Assembly: GCF_014698965.1 (NCBI RefSeq)
Contig: NZ_JACXAE010000134.1
Coordinates: 1 to 64,000 of the forward strand
DNA: 64,000 bases
Reading direction: 5' to 3'
Origin: Iningainema tapete BLCC-T55
GTDB lineage: Bacteria > Cyanobacteriota > Cyanobacteriia > Cyanobacteriales > Nostocaceae
Below are positions 26,751-36,624 of the stretch, piece after piece. The notes under the pieces were generated by a model. That model was given only the letters and a program-made list of their open reading frames with translations. It made no database searches and was not told the DNA's origin. The position numbers and the translations under genes are program-made. The stretch's first letter is position 1. Each line of letters starts with the position of its first letter.

Positions 26751-27626
26751 ATGGGCAGAAATTTAAAACTTTTATTAGCAGCTACTTTAGCATTGGCGAT
26801 CGCCGCCTGTAGTTCGGAACAACAACAATCGAGTAATCCGACTCCAACAGCAGGACCTGCTGTTACCAAAAAACCTCAACCCTTTAATAACCCAGTTGTA
26901 CCACCCAAACCAACTCCAGAAGTTAATACTACTGCTAACTTAATTCCGCCAACCGATCCTAATCAACGCGTAGAAGCAGTGTTAAAAGGGCGAGTAGATC
27001 CATTTGCCCAAATTGTCGGGCAGTACCCTACACCAGGCCAAACAAATACTGTCGTCACCAAAACTGTTCCTACTCTACCGCCTCTGCGTCCTTCTATTAC
27101 GCCTAGACGTGTTGTCGCAAATAGAACCAGAATACCTACCAGAGCTGTAAAACCTCCAGTACGAATCACAGCCAGAAAAAATTCTTTCCAACTCCAAAAA
27201 AATAAAATAGCACTGGTACAAAAAAAAGCTAAGCCCCCTCGTGTCTTGACTCCTGTTTTGCCCAAGGCATTACCTCCAGTTATCCCCAATCCAACTCTTG
27301 CATCTGTGTTACCACCACCACCACAACCAGAATTAGCCAAAGCAATTTTGGTTTCGGGTGTAGTTTTGATTGGTAGAGAACCCCAAGCAATTATTAAAGT
27401 ACCAAATGAACCCACAAGTCGTTACGTGCAAGCAGGGTTGCGACTGGCAAACGGAGTGCTAGTTAAACGAATTGAAATGAATGAAGGCTCCAATCCGGTC
27501 TTAATTCTGGAACAATATGGTATTGAAGTTGCCAGAACAGTAGGAGAGGCACCCAGTAGCTCAACTCCTACAAAAGCTGCGGTAACATCACCACCGTCCA
27601 ACCCTGTTCCTACCGGAGCATCATAA
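26751..27626 (+). CDS. Pro-rich lipoprotein, PilP/GspC-like C-terminus
   Basis: A lipoprotein signal (LLLAATLALAIAACSSEQ, lipobox IAAC) is followed by a long Pro/Thr-rich linker. A short DPFAQIVG motif near residue 83 and a C-terminal beta domain (about 200-270, ILVSGVVLIGREPQAIIKV ... LANGVLVKRIEMN ... ILEQYGIE) follow. The order 'RVDPFA, then GVVxxxGxxxAII, then LxxGxxVxxI' resembles the PilP/GspC pilot proteins of type IV pili and type II secretion. This is a weak, motif-level similarity. It is directly downstream of sigF and 3 bases before the next small gene. Confidence 0.65.
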   Translation: MGRNLKLLLAATLALAIAACSSEQQQSSNPTPTAGPAVTKKPQPFNNPVVPPKPTPEVNTTANLIPPTDPNQRVEAVLKGRVDPFAQIVGQYPTPGQTNTVVTKTVPTLPPLRPSITPRRVVANRTRIPTRAVKPPVRITARKNSFQLQKNKIALVQKKAKPPRVLTPVLPKALPPVIPNPTLASVLPPPPQPELAKAILVSGVVLIGREPQAIIKVPNEPTSRYVQAGLRLANGVLVKRIEMNEGSNPVLILEQYGIEVARTVGEAPSSSTPTKAAVTSPPSNPVPTGAS

Positions 27627-27629
27627 TAT

Positions 27630-27872
27630 ATGGAGAGAAAAGAAATAGAATTTGCTGTGCCTTTAGCAGTATATCGGGAATTAGCAGCACATTTGTGCCA
27701 AGTTGAAGGGGTAGAAGTTGGTTTAATTCCCCAGACATCCCAAAATTTTGATTACAATCAAAGTCAAATTGGTGGCTTATGGATTGAGTACACCCCTAAC
27801 TCTCATCCCCAAAGTCAGCAACGGGTAGAACAAATTTTGGCTTATTATCAAAACCGCTACTGTGCCTCGTAG
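27630..27872 (+). CDS. Conserved small cyanobacterial protein
   Basis: The 80-aa protein (MERKEIEFAVPLAVYRELAA ... IGGLWIEYTPNSHP) shows no named domain. Its start lies 3 bases after the stop of the PilP-like lipoprotein, so the two are an operon and probably act together. Its last bases run into the dispersed repeat, which supplies the final residues. Confidence 0.6.
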   Translation: MERKEIEFAVPLAVYRELAAHLCQVEGVEVGLIPQTSQNFDYNQSQIGGLWIEYTPNSHPQSQQRVEQILAYYQNRYCAS

Positions 27873-27944
27873 TCTCGTTCCCAGTCTCGGCAGTCTCGTT
27901 CCCAGTCGGAGACTGGGAATGCATTCTGTGAGGCTCAGCCTCGA
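27871..27944. repeat. Dispersed palindromic repeat, 'CGTTCCCAG' family
   Basis: Two partial copies of GTCTCGTTCCCAGTC are followed by CCCAGTCGGAGACTGGG and GAGGCTCAGCCTC hairpins. It has the same layout as at 4268, 34761, 47421, 51013 and 55083. Confidence 0.7.
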
Positions 27945-28039
27945 AATCAACACCCTCACCCGCCTAGAAATGAAAGATGCTGTTGGCGAATCATAGGTAT
28001 CGCCCCTCACACAAAGATTTTTCGTTATTTCACACGATT

Positions 28040-28068
28040 GTAGAGACTTTCCGCCGGAACGTCTCTAC
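28040..28068. repeat. 'GTAGAGACG' family hairpin repeat
   Basis: The hairpin runs GTAGAGACTTTCC ... GGAACGTCTCTAC, with one mismatch in the stem. It lies in the spacer downstream of the sigF-lipoprotein genes. Confidence 0.7.
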
Positions 28069-28151
28069 GAATAATTTGAAACATTGTTATTACAAATCTA
28101 ATACAGTGTTAAAACTCCCAAATTTGAGTCTTTTTCAAAAGCTTGGATCTC

Positions 28152-28263
28152 CTATAGATGCGATCGCAAAATTCCTTCAATTTGGCTAGTTGAACAATTA
28201 CCACGACGAATCCAAATTATTTTAGGTGGAAATCCTTGCAGTATGCTCAAACAGTAATTTCAT
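28152..28263 (-). pseudogene. DUF5615 PIN-like toxin, internally deleted remnant
   Basis: The antitoxin stop overlaps an ATG (ATGA) that begins MKLLFEH, as DUF5615 toxins do. After 13 codons the frame stops. The C-terminal end GFPPKIIWIRRGNCSTSQIE of the same family is readable in another frame until a TAG at 28152. The middle, about 60 codons in intact members, is missing. So the toxin of this pair has been deleted while the antitoxin stays open. Confidence 0.7.
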
Positions 28264-28490
28264 GCTGGTATTGTCAGCATTTGGTGTTCTCGATCAGCCG
28301 CATAACTAAGGCAAGCCAAAATATCCTCTTGCGTTAAATAAGGAAAGTCATCAAGCACTTCCTCGTATGTCATGCCAGAGGCAAGATATGATAAAACATC
28401 ATATACAGTTATTCGCATTCCTCGAATACAAGGCTTACCACCTCGTTTTCCTGGTTCAATCGTAATAATGTTTTGGTACGGTACAGCCAT
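28260..28490 (-). CDS. DUF433 antitoxin (VapB45-like)
   Basis: The 76-aa protein (IITIEPGKRGGKPCIRGMRITVYDVLSYLASGMTYEEVLDDFPYLT) is a textbook DUF433 protein with the GKPCIRGxRI winged-helix motif. It normally precedes a DUF5615 PIN-like toxin by a 4-bp overlap; here that toxin survives only as a remnant. It would repress its own promoter and neutralise the toxin, so it may now be an orphan. Confidence 0.92.
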   Translation of the reverse strand: MAVPYQNIITIEPGKRGGKPCIRGMRITVYDVLSYLASGMTYEEVLDDFPYLTQEDILACLSYAADREHQMLTIPA

Positions 28491-28544
28491 AGAACTGAAT
28501 AGATTTAGTTACCTCAAGAGCTTTTAATACTTCCTAAGTTAGCA

Positions 28545-28631
28545 CTACTTGAACTCAAACTTCAGCCATTGCTCTTGTAGCATCTGCTCCAATAGCGAGT
28601 CATACAACTGCAAAAGCCAGTATTCTGTGTA
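28545..28631 (-). other. Possible short coding relic
   Basis: The reverse strand reads YTEYWLLQLYDSLLEQMLQE and continues to a TAG at 28545. It is amphipathic and protein-like but has no start codon. It may be the last ~30 codons of a lost gene. Nothing else is recognised in the gap 28491-28735. Confidence 0.3.
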
Positions 28632-28735
28632 AATGTATAATTAATTCTTTATCTTGTAAAGTTCTTGATTAATGCTCACTTCTATATCTTAGTATAATCT
28701 CGTATCAATTATAATATAAGCGCTAGTAGGGTGCG

Positions 28736-29578
28736 TTGGTACAAAATATATCTTTTGTATCCGATCCAAATCGCTATGGCACAGACATTCAAAAAGCAGA
28801 GTTAACTATTTATCAAGCTATTGCTCAGATCAATCAAAATCGCCTACAGCACAATCAACCAATCAAGCCACAGTCAATTATTTGGCTTACTGATGCACCG
28901 CTATTTACTCAACCAGGAATTACTTCTCAAGTATGGGTTGAAACTCCCGCTTATAGTTCTTTTCGGATAGCAGTATCTCCAGAAAGTCAACAGCGACAAG
29001 CTTGGATGCAAGCTTTGCCATTACATAAGCGATCGCTACCAATCAAAACCAAAAAAAACAAAGAATATAAACTCACTGTAGTTGACATTGCACCTACAGT
29101 ACAGGAATTTTGTACACCAGCACCAGGCGGTAAAGAAACCTGTTTAGTCACTCCTTATTTAATTAAACAGTTATGGCTACCTGGGTTAATTTCTCTGTTA
29201 ATCTTTGCAGCTTTGGTTTTTGGGTTAATCAAATTCTTGCGCAGGCAAAACAAGTGGGAATTGGTAGTTGACTCCGAGGAAACAGATAATCAAGAAGAGC
29301 AAAGATGCAGATTACCAAATAACAAACGGATTGCCATTGGTGAAGGTGAATATGATTCTACTTGTGTAGGTTCTATTGAATGTCCGGGCGCAGAAATCAG
29401 AGCTTATTTTGAACGCCAAGGTGAGAAATTTTATTTAATCCCGACTAATTCAGCACCAATTTATTACAACGGACACCAAATTACGTCGCGTACTTCCATA
29501 GCTAGTTCTCGGTTTAGGATAAATTGTCCTGATACTCGTAACCGCGAATACGAGATAGTTATTCAAATAAAAAAATAG
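28736..29578 (+). CDS. vWA-derived membrane protein with FHA-like domain, N-terminally truncated
   Basis: The open frame starts at a TTG just after an in-frame TAG. It holds only the last part of a von Willebrand A domain (GTDIQKAELTIYQAIAQIN ... SIIWLTDAPLF), then one transmembrane helix (about 147-169) and a C-terminal beta domain resembling FHA (VGSIECPGAEIRAYFER ... YYNGHQI ... FRINCPDT). The first half of the vWA fold, with the DxSxS metal site, is missing, so the gene is probably a 5'-truncated remnant. The tubulin-like gene starts 18 bases downstream. Intact homologues would be expected to bind a ligand through the vWA domain at the membrane. Confidence 0.65.
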   Translation: MVQNISFVSDPNRYGTDIQKAELTIYQAIAQINQNRLQHNQPIKPQSIIWLTDAPLFTQPGITSQVWVETPAYSSFRIAVSPESQQRQAWMQALPLHKRSLPIKTKKNKEYKLTVVDIAPTVQEFCTPAPGGKETCLVTPYLIKQLWLPGLISLLIFAALVFGLIKFLRRQNKWELVVDSEETDNQEEQRCRLPNNKRIAIGEGEYDSTCVGSIECPGAEIRAYFERQGEKFYLIPTNSAPIYYNGHQITSRTSIASSRFRINCPDTRNREYEIVIQIKK

Positions 29579-29596
29579 TATTTAAGGAATTATAGC

Positions 29597-31897
29597 ATGA
29601 CTTACGACGGGGAAAATGAACTTCAGTATCGCGGTATTAATCGCACAATTTGTATAGGATTAGGCGGAACTGGACGGGATGTTTTGATGCGAATTCGGCG
29701 GTTAATTGTAGACCGCTATGGCGATTTAAATCAATTACCAATTGTTAGTTTTGTCCACATTGATACAGACAAAGCCGCAACGCAAGTGGCTGGTATTCGT
29801 ACAGGAAGTACCTATCATGGCGTTGATCTTAGCTTTAAGGAAGCAGAGAAAATCGGTGCTACAATGTCCTCTCCTGAAGTCACTATGTTTGTGCAAGGAT
29901 TAGAGCGTCGGTCAGAGTACACTCATCACGGTCCTTATGACCATATTGGCATCTGGTTCCCTCCACAATTATTGCGAAATATTAAAGCAGTGGAAGAAGG
30001 TGCAAAAGGAATTAGACCTGTAGGTAGACTAGCTTTTTTCCACAACTACCAAAAGGTAAAAAATGCAATTGAAACTGCAGAAAAGCGCACAAGAGGACAT
30101 GATGCTTTACTACTGAAAGCAGGTTTAAGAGTCGAAGCTGGATTGAATATTTTTGTTGTGGGTTCTCTTTGCGGTGGAACCGGAAGCGGGATGTTTTTGG
30201 ACGTTGCTTATAGTCTCAGGCATCTTTATGGTAGTCAAAGCGCTCGAATTGTTGGCTATTTAGTTATTAGTCCAGAACTGTACGGTAACACCCCTAGTAT
30301 GTGTGCCAATACTTACGCTGCCCTCAAAGAATTAAATTATTACAGCACTCCCGGCACAAAATTTGAAGCCTGTTATGACATCCAAAATGTAGTGTTTGTG
30401 CAAGAACAGCGCCCACCATTTGACTACACTTATTTAGTTTCTAGTCAGACAGGAGGTGAATACGAAATCCTGGCACAAGGTAAGCTGTGTAATGTTATTG
30501 CACATAAAATAGCTTTGGACTTCTCTGGAGAATTAGCACCAGTTGTTAAAGGTAACAGAGACAATTTTCTGCAACACATGATTCAGTGGGATAAGCACCC
30601 CCGTCCGAATGTGCAGCGTTATTTAACATTTGGACTGGCGGCGATTTATTTTCCCCGCGATACCATTGTCCAAATCGCCCTAAATCGCGTTAGTTTAGAA
30701 TTGGTAACATTCTGGTTAAATGGGGAAGGTCAAAGTCCTGACCCTGTTACCTTACTCGAAAAATTCTTAATTCAGTATCGTTGGCACACCGATCTTGCCA
30801 AAAAAGACGGTTTAACTACTAGAATAGCAGAGGCTGTACAAGAATCGAACAAGAATTTTATTAATACAATTAACACCTGGAGAAGTAAATTAGATCGGTC
30901 AATTGCTGAATGCAAAAGTAGAGATGACCGCAATGCAATCTGCCAACAGTTGCCCAGAGAGTTTCGAGAGCAATTCCGTAAAACTCAACCGAGTGAAACT
31001 GAGAGTAACAGAGGAATTTGGTTAACAAAGCTACAACAGATTTCTCCAAATATTACCAAAGAACTCCAATCAAATATTGATGATTTTATCATCCTGTTAC
31101 TTACCCCTAGTGAGCCAAATTTCTCTATTAAAAGTACCCGTGACTGGCTTGATGCTTTGCACCACGAACTCCATAACTATCAACGCAATCTTCAAGAGGA
31201 AATCGCCAATTTTGGTCGGATGCGAAACTTGGAAGATTTAGAGAAAAAATGGCGAGATTCTGAACAATTGATTCAAGACATTGAGCAGAAAGCTGGTCTT
31301 CCCTTTTTCGACAATAAGAATAGCCCAGTACAAACTGAAGCAAAAAAAGTAGTACGGGAAGTCTATGACCTGATCAAGCATAACTTTCAGTTTGCAGTTT
31401 TGCAGGAGGCTCTAAAAATTGTTGATGCTTTACAAAAGTATGTTCAAGCTAGATCGAATCAAGTCGCGGCTTTTAGTACAAACGTGGAAAATTTAAAAAG
31501 TGCCTATGAGAAACAGGAAAGAAACCTAAAACAACTTAATTTTGATGAAATGAGCGGTGAGGCAATCATTAATAATGAAGATATTGACCGCTGTTACCGA
31601 ACTATATTGCCTGTAGATGACTTTCGCCGCCAGTTGGTGTTGGTGACTGCAATTACAGAACCGACTGGACGAGGACAGTCTTTGGCAAGTTTTATAGATC
31701 AGGAACATACAACAACCCATCAGCTACAAAAAGAAATTAACCTCAAGGTTGACAGCTTATTTGCTTCTCGCGGTATGAATATTGTCAACTCTGTACTCCC
31801 AGTTCGCCCATTTTTTTGGGAGTTAGAAGAAAGACTACTCAGGAGTAAAAGATTGACCATCAAGTTGAGTGTAAATACTGATGGGAAAGCCCAGTAA
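29597..31897 (+). pseudogene. Tubulin-like GTPase, N-terminal part (interrupted by an insertion sequence)
   Basis: AAGGA precedes the ATG. The N-terminal GTPase has the loop IGLGGTGRDVL at residues 20-30 and the tubulin signature GGTGSG at 193-198, with IDTDKAATQ between them, as in the Tubulin_2-type prokaryotic family. About 400 residues of mostly helical, charged sequence follow. True coding sequence ends at the target duplication near 31837; the last 19 codons come from the insertion sequence. Deleting 31838-33622 joins it in frame to the part at 33623-34705 and yields about 1107 residues. A nucleotide-dependent scaffold or filament role is inferred. Confidence 0.82.
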
Positions 31898-33557
31898 AGC
31901 AAGAATACGCTTCTGCAAAGGTGAAAGAGCCGTCAAGTGAGCGTAAATTTCGTTTTTCACCTCAATCAATAGCAGTGTAATCTCTTTAAATGCAGCAAGA
32001 ATTATTTCTGCGCCCTTGTCTTGCAGTTTCTCGCTTCGGATTGCCAACATAAAGACCAGCAAGTTTTTCTTTCTCTTTTTCTAGATTGTGGCGAATCTGG
32101 AATTCTAAAAGGTTTAAAACTCGCAAACCAATAGAGAGTAGTCTTATTAAACCAGTAATATGGTCTTCACGTTGTAAATACATCGGAGTCAACGAGAGAG
32201 GAAAGTTTTTCAGCCTCGCAAATCCTCGTTCCATTAAGTACTCATCTCTATAAGCACGAACGGCTTGTTTTAAACTAAATTCAGTTTGATTTTTATTTGT
32301 AACGTAAACCCGCCAGCCTAACATTTGAATTTGTTGTTTAACTGCGGATTCGTCAATCTTAAAACTTAGGTCAAAAGAGACTTCTTCTACTATTCTAGCT
32401 TGGCGGTTTCGGTATCTTTTTTGAACTTTTTTAACTCTTTTTGTTTGAATGTCAACTTGAAATAATCCACTGGTTTTATATCGGTTGAGAATAGCTTCAC
32501 ATGTTTCTAACCATTCAAAGTGTGAAGTGAGCTTTTTCTTGCCACGTCGAGGCACTTTAAGTTGTTCTAGAGCATAAAGCTGTTTTCTGTATTCGTTCAT
32601 GTAGATGTTTTTCTGCTGTTTTTTGAATCGCGAATGAGCGCACAATTAATTGTCGTTCCGACCAAGATATTTCTTGCCCATCAATCTCTATTTCATGGAT
32701 AATCTCTCTTTCAAAGCCATCAGCTATGTTTTTTGTTTTTCCATCTGCATACTCGTAATCTATAGTTGTTAGTTCTTGTTGACCATCCCAAACTGGTTGA
32801 AGATATTTGCTTAGTTCTTCGTTAGATACTTGCTTGGTTGTTAAAGGACATAAGTAAAAATCTCCGCCCAATACTATATGAGTTCTTGTCTTTATTGATG
32901 ACATTTTACAGTCACCAATATATAACAATCCTGGCTTTTTTAGTGTTGAACGTACTTTATCTATTGCTGGAATATATAATGGGTCATCTGCTTTTTCTCC
33001 TGACAATATTTCCGTCGCTATTGGCATTCCTAATGGGTCTAATGTCGATAACATTATTTTCACTTGCGCCAAATCCGGACGATTGTCTTTGCTGTGACCC
33101 CATTAATTGCGCCTTCTGGGTTAACTCCACAATGACTTGAAGCAGTTGTACTATCTAAACGTACCTGTTCTGGGACAATATCGTACACCCGCAGCAAACT
33201 ACTTCCTAGTTCCGACTCAAATGAAAACCAGTTTGCATCAATAGAAAGGTAACGTAATACTGCTTGCAGACGGTCATCTGCTAAATCGAGTGAGCGTAAA
33301 GATTCGTCCGTAAAGCTTTTTAACGTTTCTAACCGCTTACTAACCCAAGCTTGAACGTGGTTCAAACGGTGGTCTGCTTGCGATAATATGTGTGTTAACC
33401 AAATTACCACCACACTACCTAGGTTTAGTCCTTGCCAGTTTCCGTGACATGGAAAATGTTTATCGATTAGTTGTTCTACTCCCATATGCTCCAGTTGTGT
33501 TAGCAGTAAGGGTATGTCATCAACTCGTTCGTTTGTAATTATGGGTTCAGTAGTCAT
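31843..33557 (-). pseudogene. IS1634/IS4-type DDE transposase, at least three frameshifts
   Basis: The gene starts with ATG at 33557 (MTTEPIITNERVDDIPLLL), with the family's VWLTHILSQADHRLNHVQ and RLDSTTASSH segments. The conserved continuation GHSKDNRPDLAQVKIMLSTL is readable only in the next frame (break near 33090). Another frame change lies near 32600, and another near 32050, before the C-terminal KRILALLGFPISIY. Four open pieces (33060-33557, 32557-33072, 31986-32645, and to about 31843) together make one transposase of about 560 residues. Confidence 0.8.
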
Positions 33558-33621
33558 AAACCCGAACTTATACCTACTTAGTTCTTTTGGGAATATGTCT
33601 TTCGGTATACTTTTTTGGCTA
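31843..33621. mobile_element. IS1634-like insertion sequence with 6-bp target duplication
   Basis: A 1.78-kb element carries a reverse-strand transposase and lies inside the tubulin-like gene. ACTCAG occurs directly on both sides (31837-31842 and 33622-33627), and removing one copy plus the element restores the host frame exactly. Clear terminal inverted repeats were not found, so the ends are defined only by the duplication. The transposase is broken, so the copy is immobile on its own. Confidence 0.75.
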
Positions 33622-33622
33622 A

Positions 33623-34705
33623 CTCAGAAAAAAATGGGCGAACCGGGAGTCTGTAATCAAGCGCTTCATACAAAACTACTCCCTCACAGCGCGTTCAACT
33701 CGCTTGGCACAGATTATACAAGAAGCTGAACCCCTGCTACGTCTTAATTTAACAGATCCATACTTCCATGATGATCCTGCTAAAAGTAGTAAATTAGTCG
33801 GTTTTAAAGACACAGATGAGTTAGAAGTACAACAGTTTAAAACTTTGCTGACGCAGGATTTAGGAATTGCTACAAGTGTACTCAAACCAACCCAAGCTGA
33901 TGACGAAATTTTAATTGTAAACGAGTATGCTGGTTTTCCTCTGAGATTGATTGGTTCTCTAGAAAGGATGAGAAATCCTTACATGCGGGAACAGAATTCC
34001 GCTACATCTTTTCTCCATAATGACTATCGCATAACATTTCCTGACCTCATTCCTCCTGATGCAAGAACAATAGAGGAATTGGAAGATGTTTTCTATCCTT
34101 GTCTAGCGTTTGGGTTGCTACAAGAAAACCTGCAAAATCACGAGTTGGAATTTCAATATTATGATTCATTGCGGGACTGTTATTACACAGCTTCTTTAAG
34201 TCCACAATGGACTCAAGCTTTGGAGGAACTTGCTAACCGCAAGGACATGGCTGTAGCTTTGCAACAAATTCTGAATGAAGAAATTGCTCAAATAGAAAGA
34301 CAACCCGAACTTTGGGAAAGTGAACACTTGCCTAAACTGCGACAGTTTGTAAAGACAGTAGATGAATTACCAGAACACAGTCCCAATTATCCCTATAAAG
34401 CAACAGTAGTTGGAACTTCTGCAAGCACTGATCCCACAGCTAAAGAAGGAATTATCAATCGCTTTCGTAAAAAGATGGAGCCGCGATTTAGAGCACCTCA
34501 AAATCGAATGGCATTAAGCAGCAATACACGAAATCCTAGAGATATTCCTGGGCAGATAGTTGTAGCAACTCATGTAAATGAGGACAACAGAGTAAAACGA
34601 CGGTTAGAATTGGAGCAACTACAGCAGGATTTTGTTGACGGTTTTATAACTGAAGAAGAACGCGATCGCGAACGGCAAAAAATCTTCGATAAGTACCCGA
34701 TATAA
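33623..34705 (+). pseudogene. Tubulin-like GTPase, C-terminal part
   Basis: This is the downstream half of the interrupted gene. The frame is open from the TAA at 33620 and reads LRKKWANRESVIKRFIQNYS before the first possible start (TTG 33704). It is charged and largely helical, with ERMRNPYMREQ, a short low-complexity stretch near 34400-34560 and a helical C-terminal tail (RRLELEQLQQDFVDGFITEEERDRERQK). No separate domain is recognised. It ends 167 bases before the ZorA-like gene. Confidence 0.75.
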
Positions 34706-34760
34706 CATCATTTCAAGGCTTACGCCAGGTTTGGGAGAAAAAGTAGGCTGCCTCTCTTAA

Positions 34761-34842
34761 GAATGCCGGAGGCAGAGCCTCCTCCTTTACGGCATTCCCA
34801 GGTAGAACCTGGGAACGAGGGAACGAGAGACGAGAGAAACGA
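34761..34842. repeat. Dispersed palindromic repeat, 'CGTTCCCAG' family, reverse orientation
   Basis: GGAGGCAGAGCCTCC and GGCATTCCCAGGTAGAACC ... GGGAACGAGGGAACGAG are the family's two hairpins in reverse order, followed by GAGA-rich repeats. It sits within the four-gene island between the tubulin-like and ZorA-like genes. Confidence 0.7.
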
Positions 34843-34872
34843 GAAATATACTCTTAAATAATCAAGGGTGTT

Positions 34873-36357
34873 TTGATGCCACCAATACCAGCACAATTAA
34901 TTGTTTTAACTCTTGTATTAGTTGTTATACCATCTGTAGCCGCTATTTTCTTACGCTTTATTCTCTATCGACATCTGATATTTTTGCTTCTTAGGGTAAG
35001 AAGGCTAATTAAAAAACAGCCTAGTGGACAAAAGCCAAGGATTTTAGAAGAATTAGAAAAAAGATTTGCAGATGCTAGCAAACACTTAGAACAGGTAAAT
35101 ACAGCAGCATTAGTAGATCAAGTTTACAGCCAAGAAAAGGTTTGGTTGTTCTCTTGTGAAGAAATTGATTATTTTTGCCGCCTTTTGCCTAATTTACTGC
35201 TAGCCTTCGGATTACTAGGTACTTTTCTTGGTATCACTCTTAATTTGTCAGCACTCAGTCAAACAATTAATCAAACTCCAGCTAGCAATTTAGTGGCTCA
35301 ATTAGAAAAACCGCTACAAGGCATGAGCATTGCCTTTACTACTAGCTTGGCTGGATTATTTTTCAGTGCTTTGTTAACAGCAGTTAACTTACTCAGAAAT
35401 ACTAGCATAGTCAAGTATCGACTTATTAGTTCTCTCGAAGATTACCTGGACAATGTTTATCAACCCCAAATACAAGGTGATACTCGCTTAGACAAAATAG
35501 TTAATAAAATGGTATCCCGGCAAGATGAATTTTTAACTAGATTTGGTGATACCGTTCGGGATGTAGTTGAGAAATCTTTAGGCGGTGTGGCAAGAGAAAT
35601 TGCTCAAGGAAATAAAGAAGCTGCTGATTTAGCCAAGCAAGTTTACGAGAGATTTAGCGAGGCTGCTGGTATTATTTCCGCTGCTGCTACTGAATTTGAA
35701 CATACGGTTGCAGAACTGAAGGCAAAAGCTGAGATATTTAAACAAGCTGGTGAAACATTTGAGCAAAGTCAGTTTCCTCAGAAATTATCACTAGCTACAG
35801 CAGATTTGGTTTCTATGCAAGAGAAATTTTCCCAATCTACTGTAAGTTTAGCCCAGACAGTGCAATTTATTGCAAATGCAGTAAGTGAAGTTCAGTGCTG
35901 TAGTCAGGAAATAATAAAACTGGGAGCAGAAATTAAGAGTATTAATCACACTTCAATGCAAGTATTAGAGTTGCATCAGACTAACCAAAACTCTTTTGGT
36001 GAAATTATTCCTCAAATTAAACAAGGTGCTAACAGTTTCAGAAAAGCGGTTACAAGATTTGATAAATTAGAGAAAAGAATTGTGGATAAAGCCAATAGCC
36101 TCAATGGGGTGGAAGTTACTTTAACACAATTGTTGGAAAATTTTAAAAATTACTCACAACAGGTTAATTTATCAATAGATTCTTTAGGTGATGAATATAA
36201 AAGTGTAGGCGATCGCTTATTCGAAGGAATGAAACAAGAAGTTGAAATGAATATCAAAGCTGCTCAGTTTTTAGCAGTAAAAATTCAAGAATGTAGCAAA
36301 CATCTTACAGAAATAAAGCAGGAAATTTATCAACAGAGAGTTGTAAAAAAAGCCTAA
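34873..36357 (+). CDS. ZorA/MotA/ExbB-like proton-channel protein with long coiled-coil tail
   Basis: The 494-aa protein has an N-terminal membrane helix (about 9-31), then two more hydrophobic helices (LPNLLLAFGLLGTFLGITLNL near 110-130 and GMSIAFTTSLAGLFFSALLTAVNLL near 150-175). The GLLGTFLGI motif is the hallmark of MotA/TolQ/ExbB. The last ~290 residues form a long helical tail. This plan matches ZorA of the Zorya anti-phage system, whose tail projects into the cytoplasm. The ZorB-like gene follows after 35 bases. It would form a pentamer around two ZorB-like plugs; intact here. Confidence 0.75.
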   Translation: MMPPIPAQLIVLTLVLVVIPSVAAIFLRFILYRHLIFLLLRVRRLIKKQPSGQKPRILEELEKRFADASKHLEQVNTAALVDQVYSQEKVWLFSCEEIDYFCRLLPNLLLAFGLLGTFLGITLNLSALSQTINQTPASNLVAQLEKPLQGMSIAFTTSLAGLFFSALLTAVNLLRNTSIVKYRLISSLEDYLDNVYQPQIQGDTRLDKIVNKMVSRQDEFLTRFGDTVRDVVEKSLGGVAREIAQGNKEAADLAKQVYERFSEAAGIISAAATEFEHTVAELKAKAEIFKQAGETFEQSQFPQKLSLATADLVSMQEKFSQSTVSLAQTVQFIANAVSEVQCCSQEIIKLGAEIKSINHTSMQVLELHQTNQNSFGEIIPQIKQGANSFRKAVTRFDKLEKRIVDKANSLNGVEVTLTQLLENFKNYSQQVNLSIDSLGDEYKSVGDRLFEGMKQEVEMNIKAAQFLAVKIQECSKHLTEIKQEIYQQRVVKKA

Positions 36358-36392
36358 TAAAAAATTCATTTTTAATGATTTTCATATAGATT

Positions 36393-36602
36393 ATGAATCG
36401 TCGTCGAGCTAATAATGATGACCATGAAGACCTAAATATTTGGCCTGCATTCACGGACTTAATGTCTAATGCCTTCATGATACTTCTCTTAGTTTTGTTA
36501 ATAGCGATAGTCAAGTCCGCACTTACGCAAAAAAACTTAGAGCTAACGCTTACTAATTTAGTTAATAATAAAGACAAAGCAGTTGAATTTGCCAAAAAAA
36601 TT
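36393..36602 (+). pseudogene. ZorB/OmpA-like stator protein, 5' part (interrupted by ISKra4)
   Basis: The 70-codon remnant starts at ATG 36393 and contains DLNIWPAFTDLMSNAFMILL, with the proton-binding aspartate (D22) at the head of a single transmembrane helix, as in MotB/ExbD/ZorB. A helical linker follows. The insertion begins at 36603. Together with 38315-38908 it makes about 267 residues. It overlaps no other gene. Confidence 0.75.
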
Positions 36603-36624
36603 CCACCTGTAAATTTTTCTGTGG

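Noticed and set aside
32838-33140. 100-codon + strand frame inside the insertion sequence
   Set aside because: It is antisense to the transposase and reflects its codon pattern.
33704-34705. An independent 333-aa gene
   Set aside because: The frame is open upstream to the insertion-sequence junction and continues the tubulin-like protein exactly, so it is the separated 3' part.
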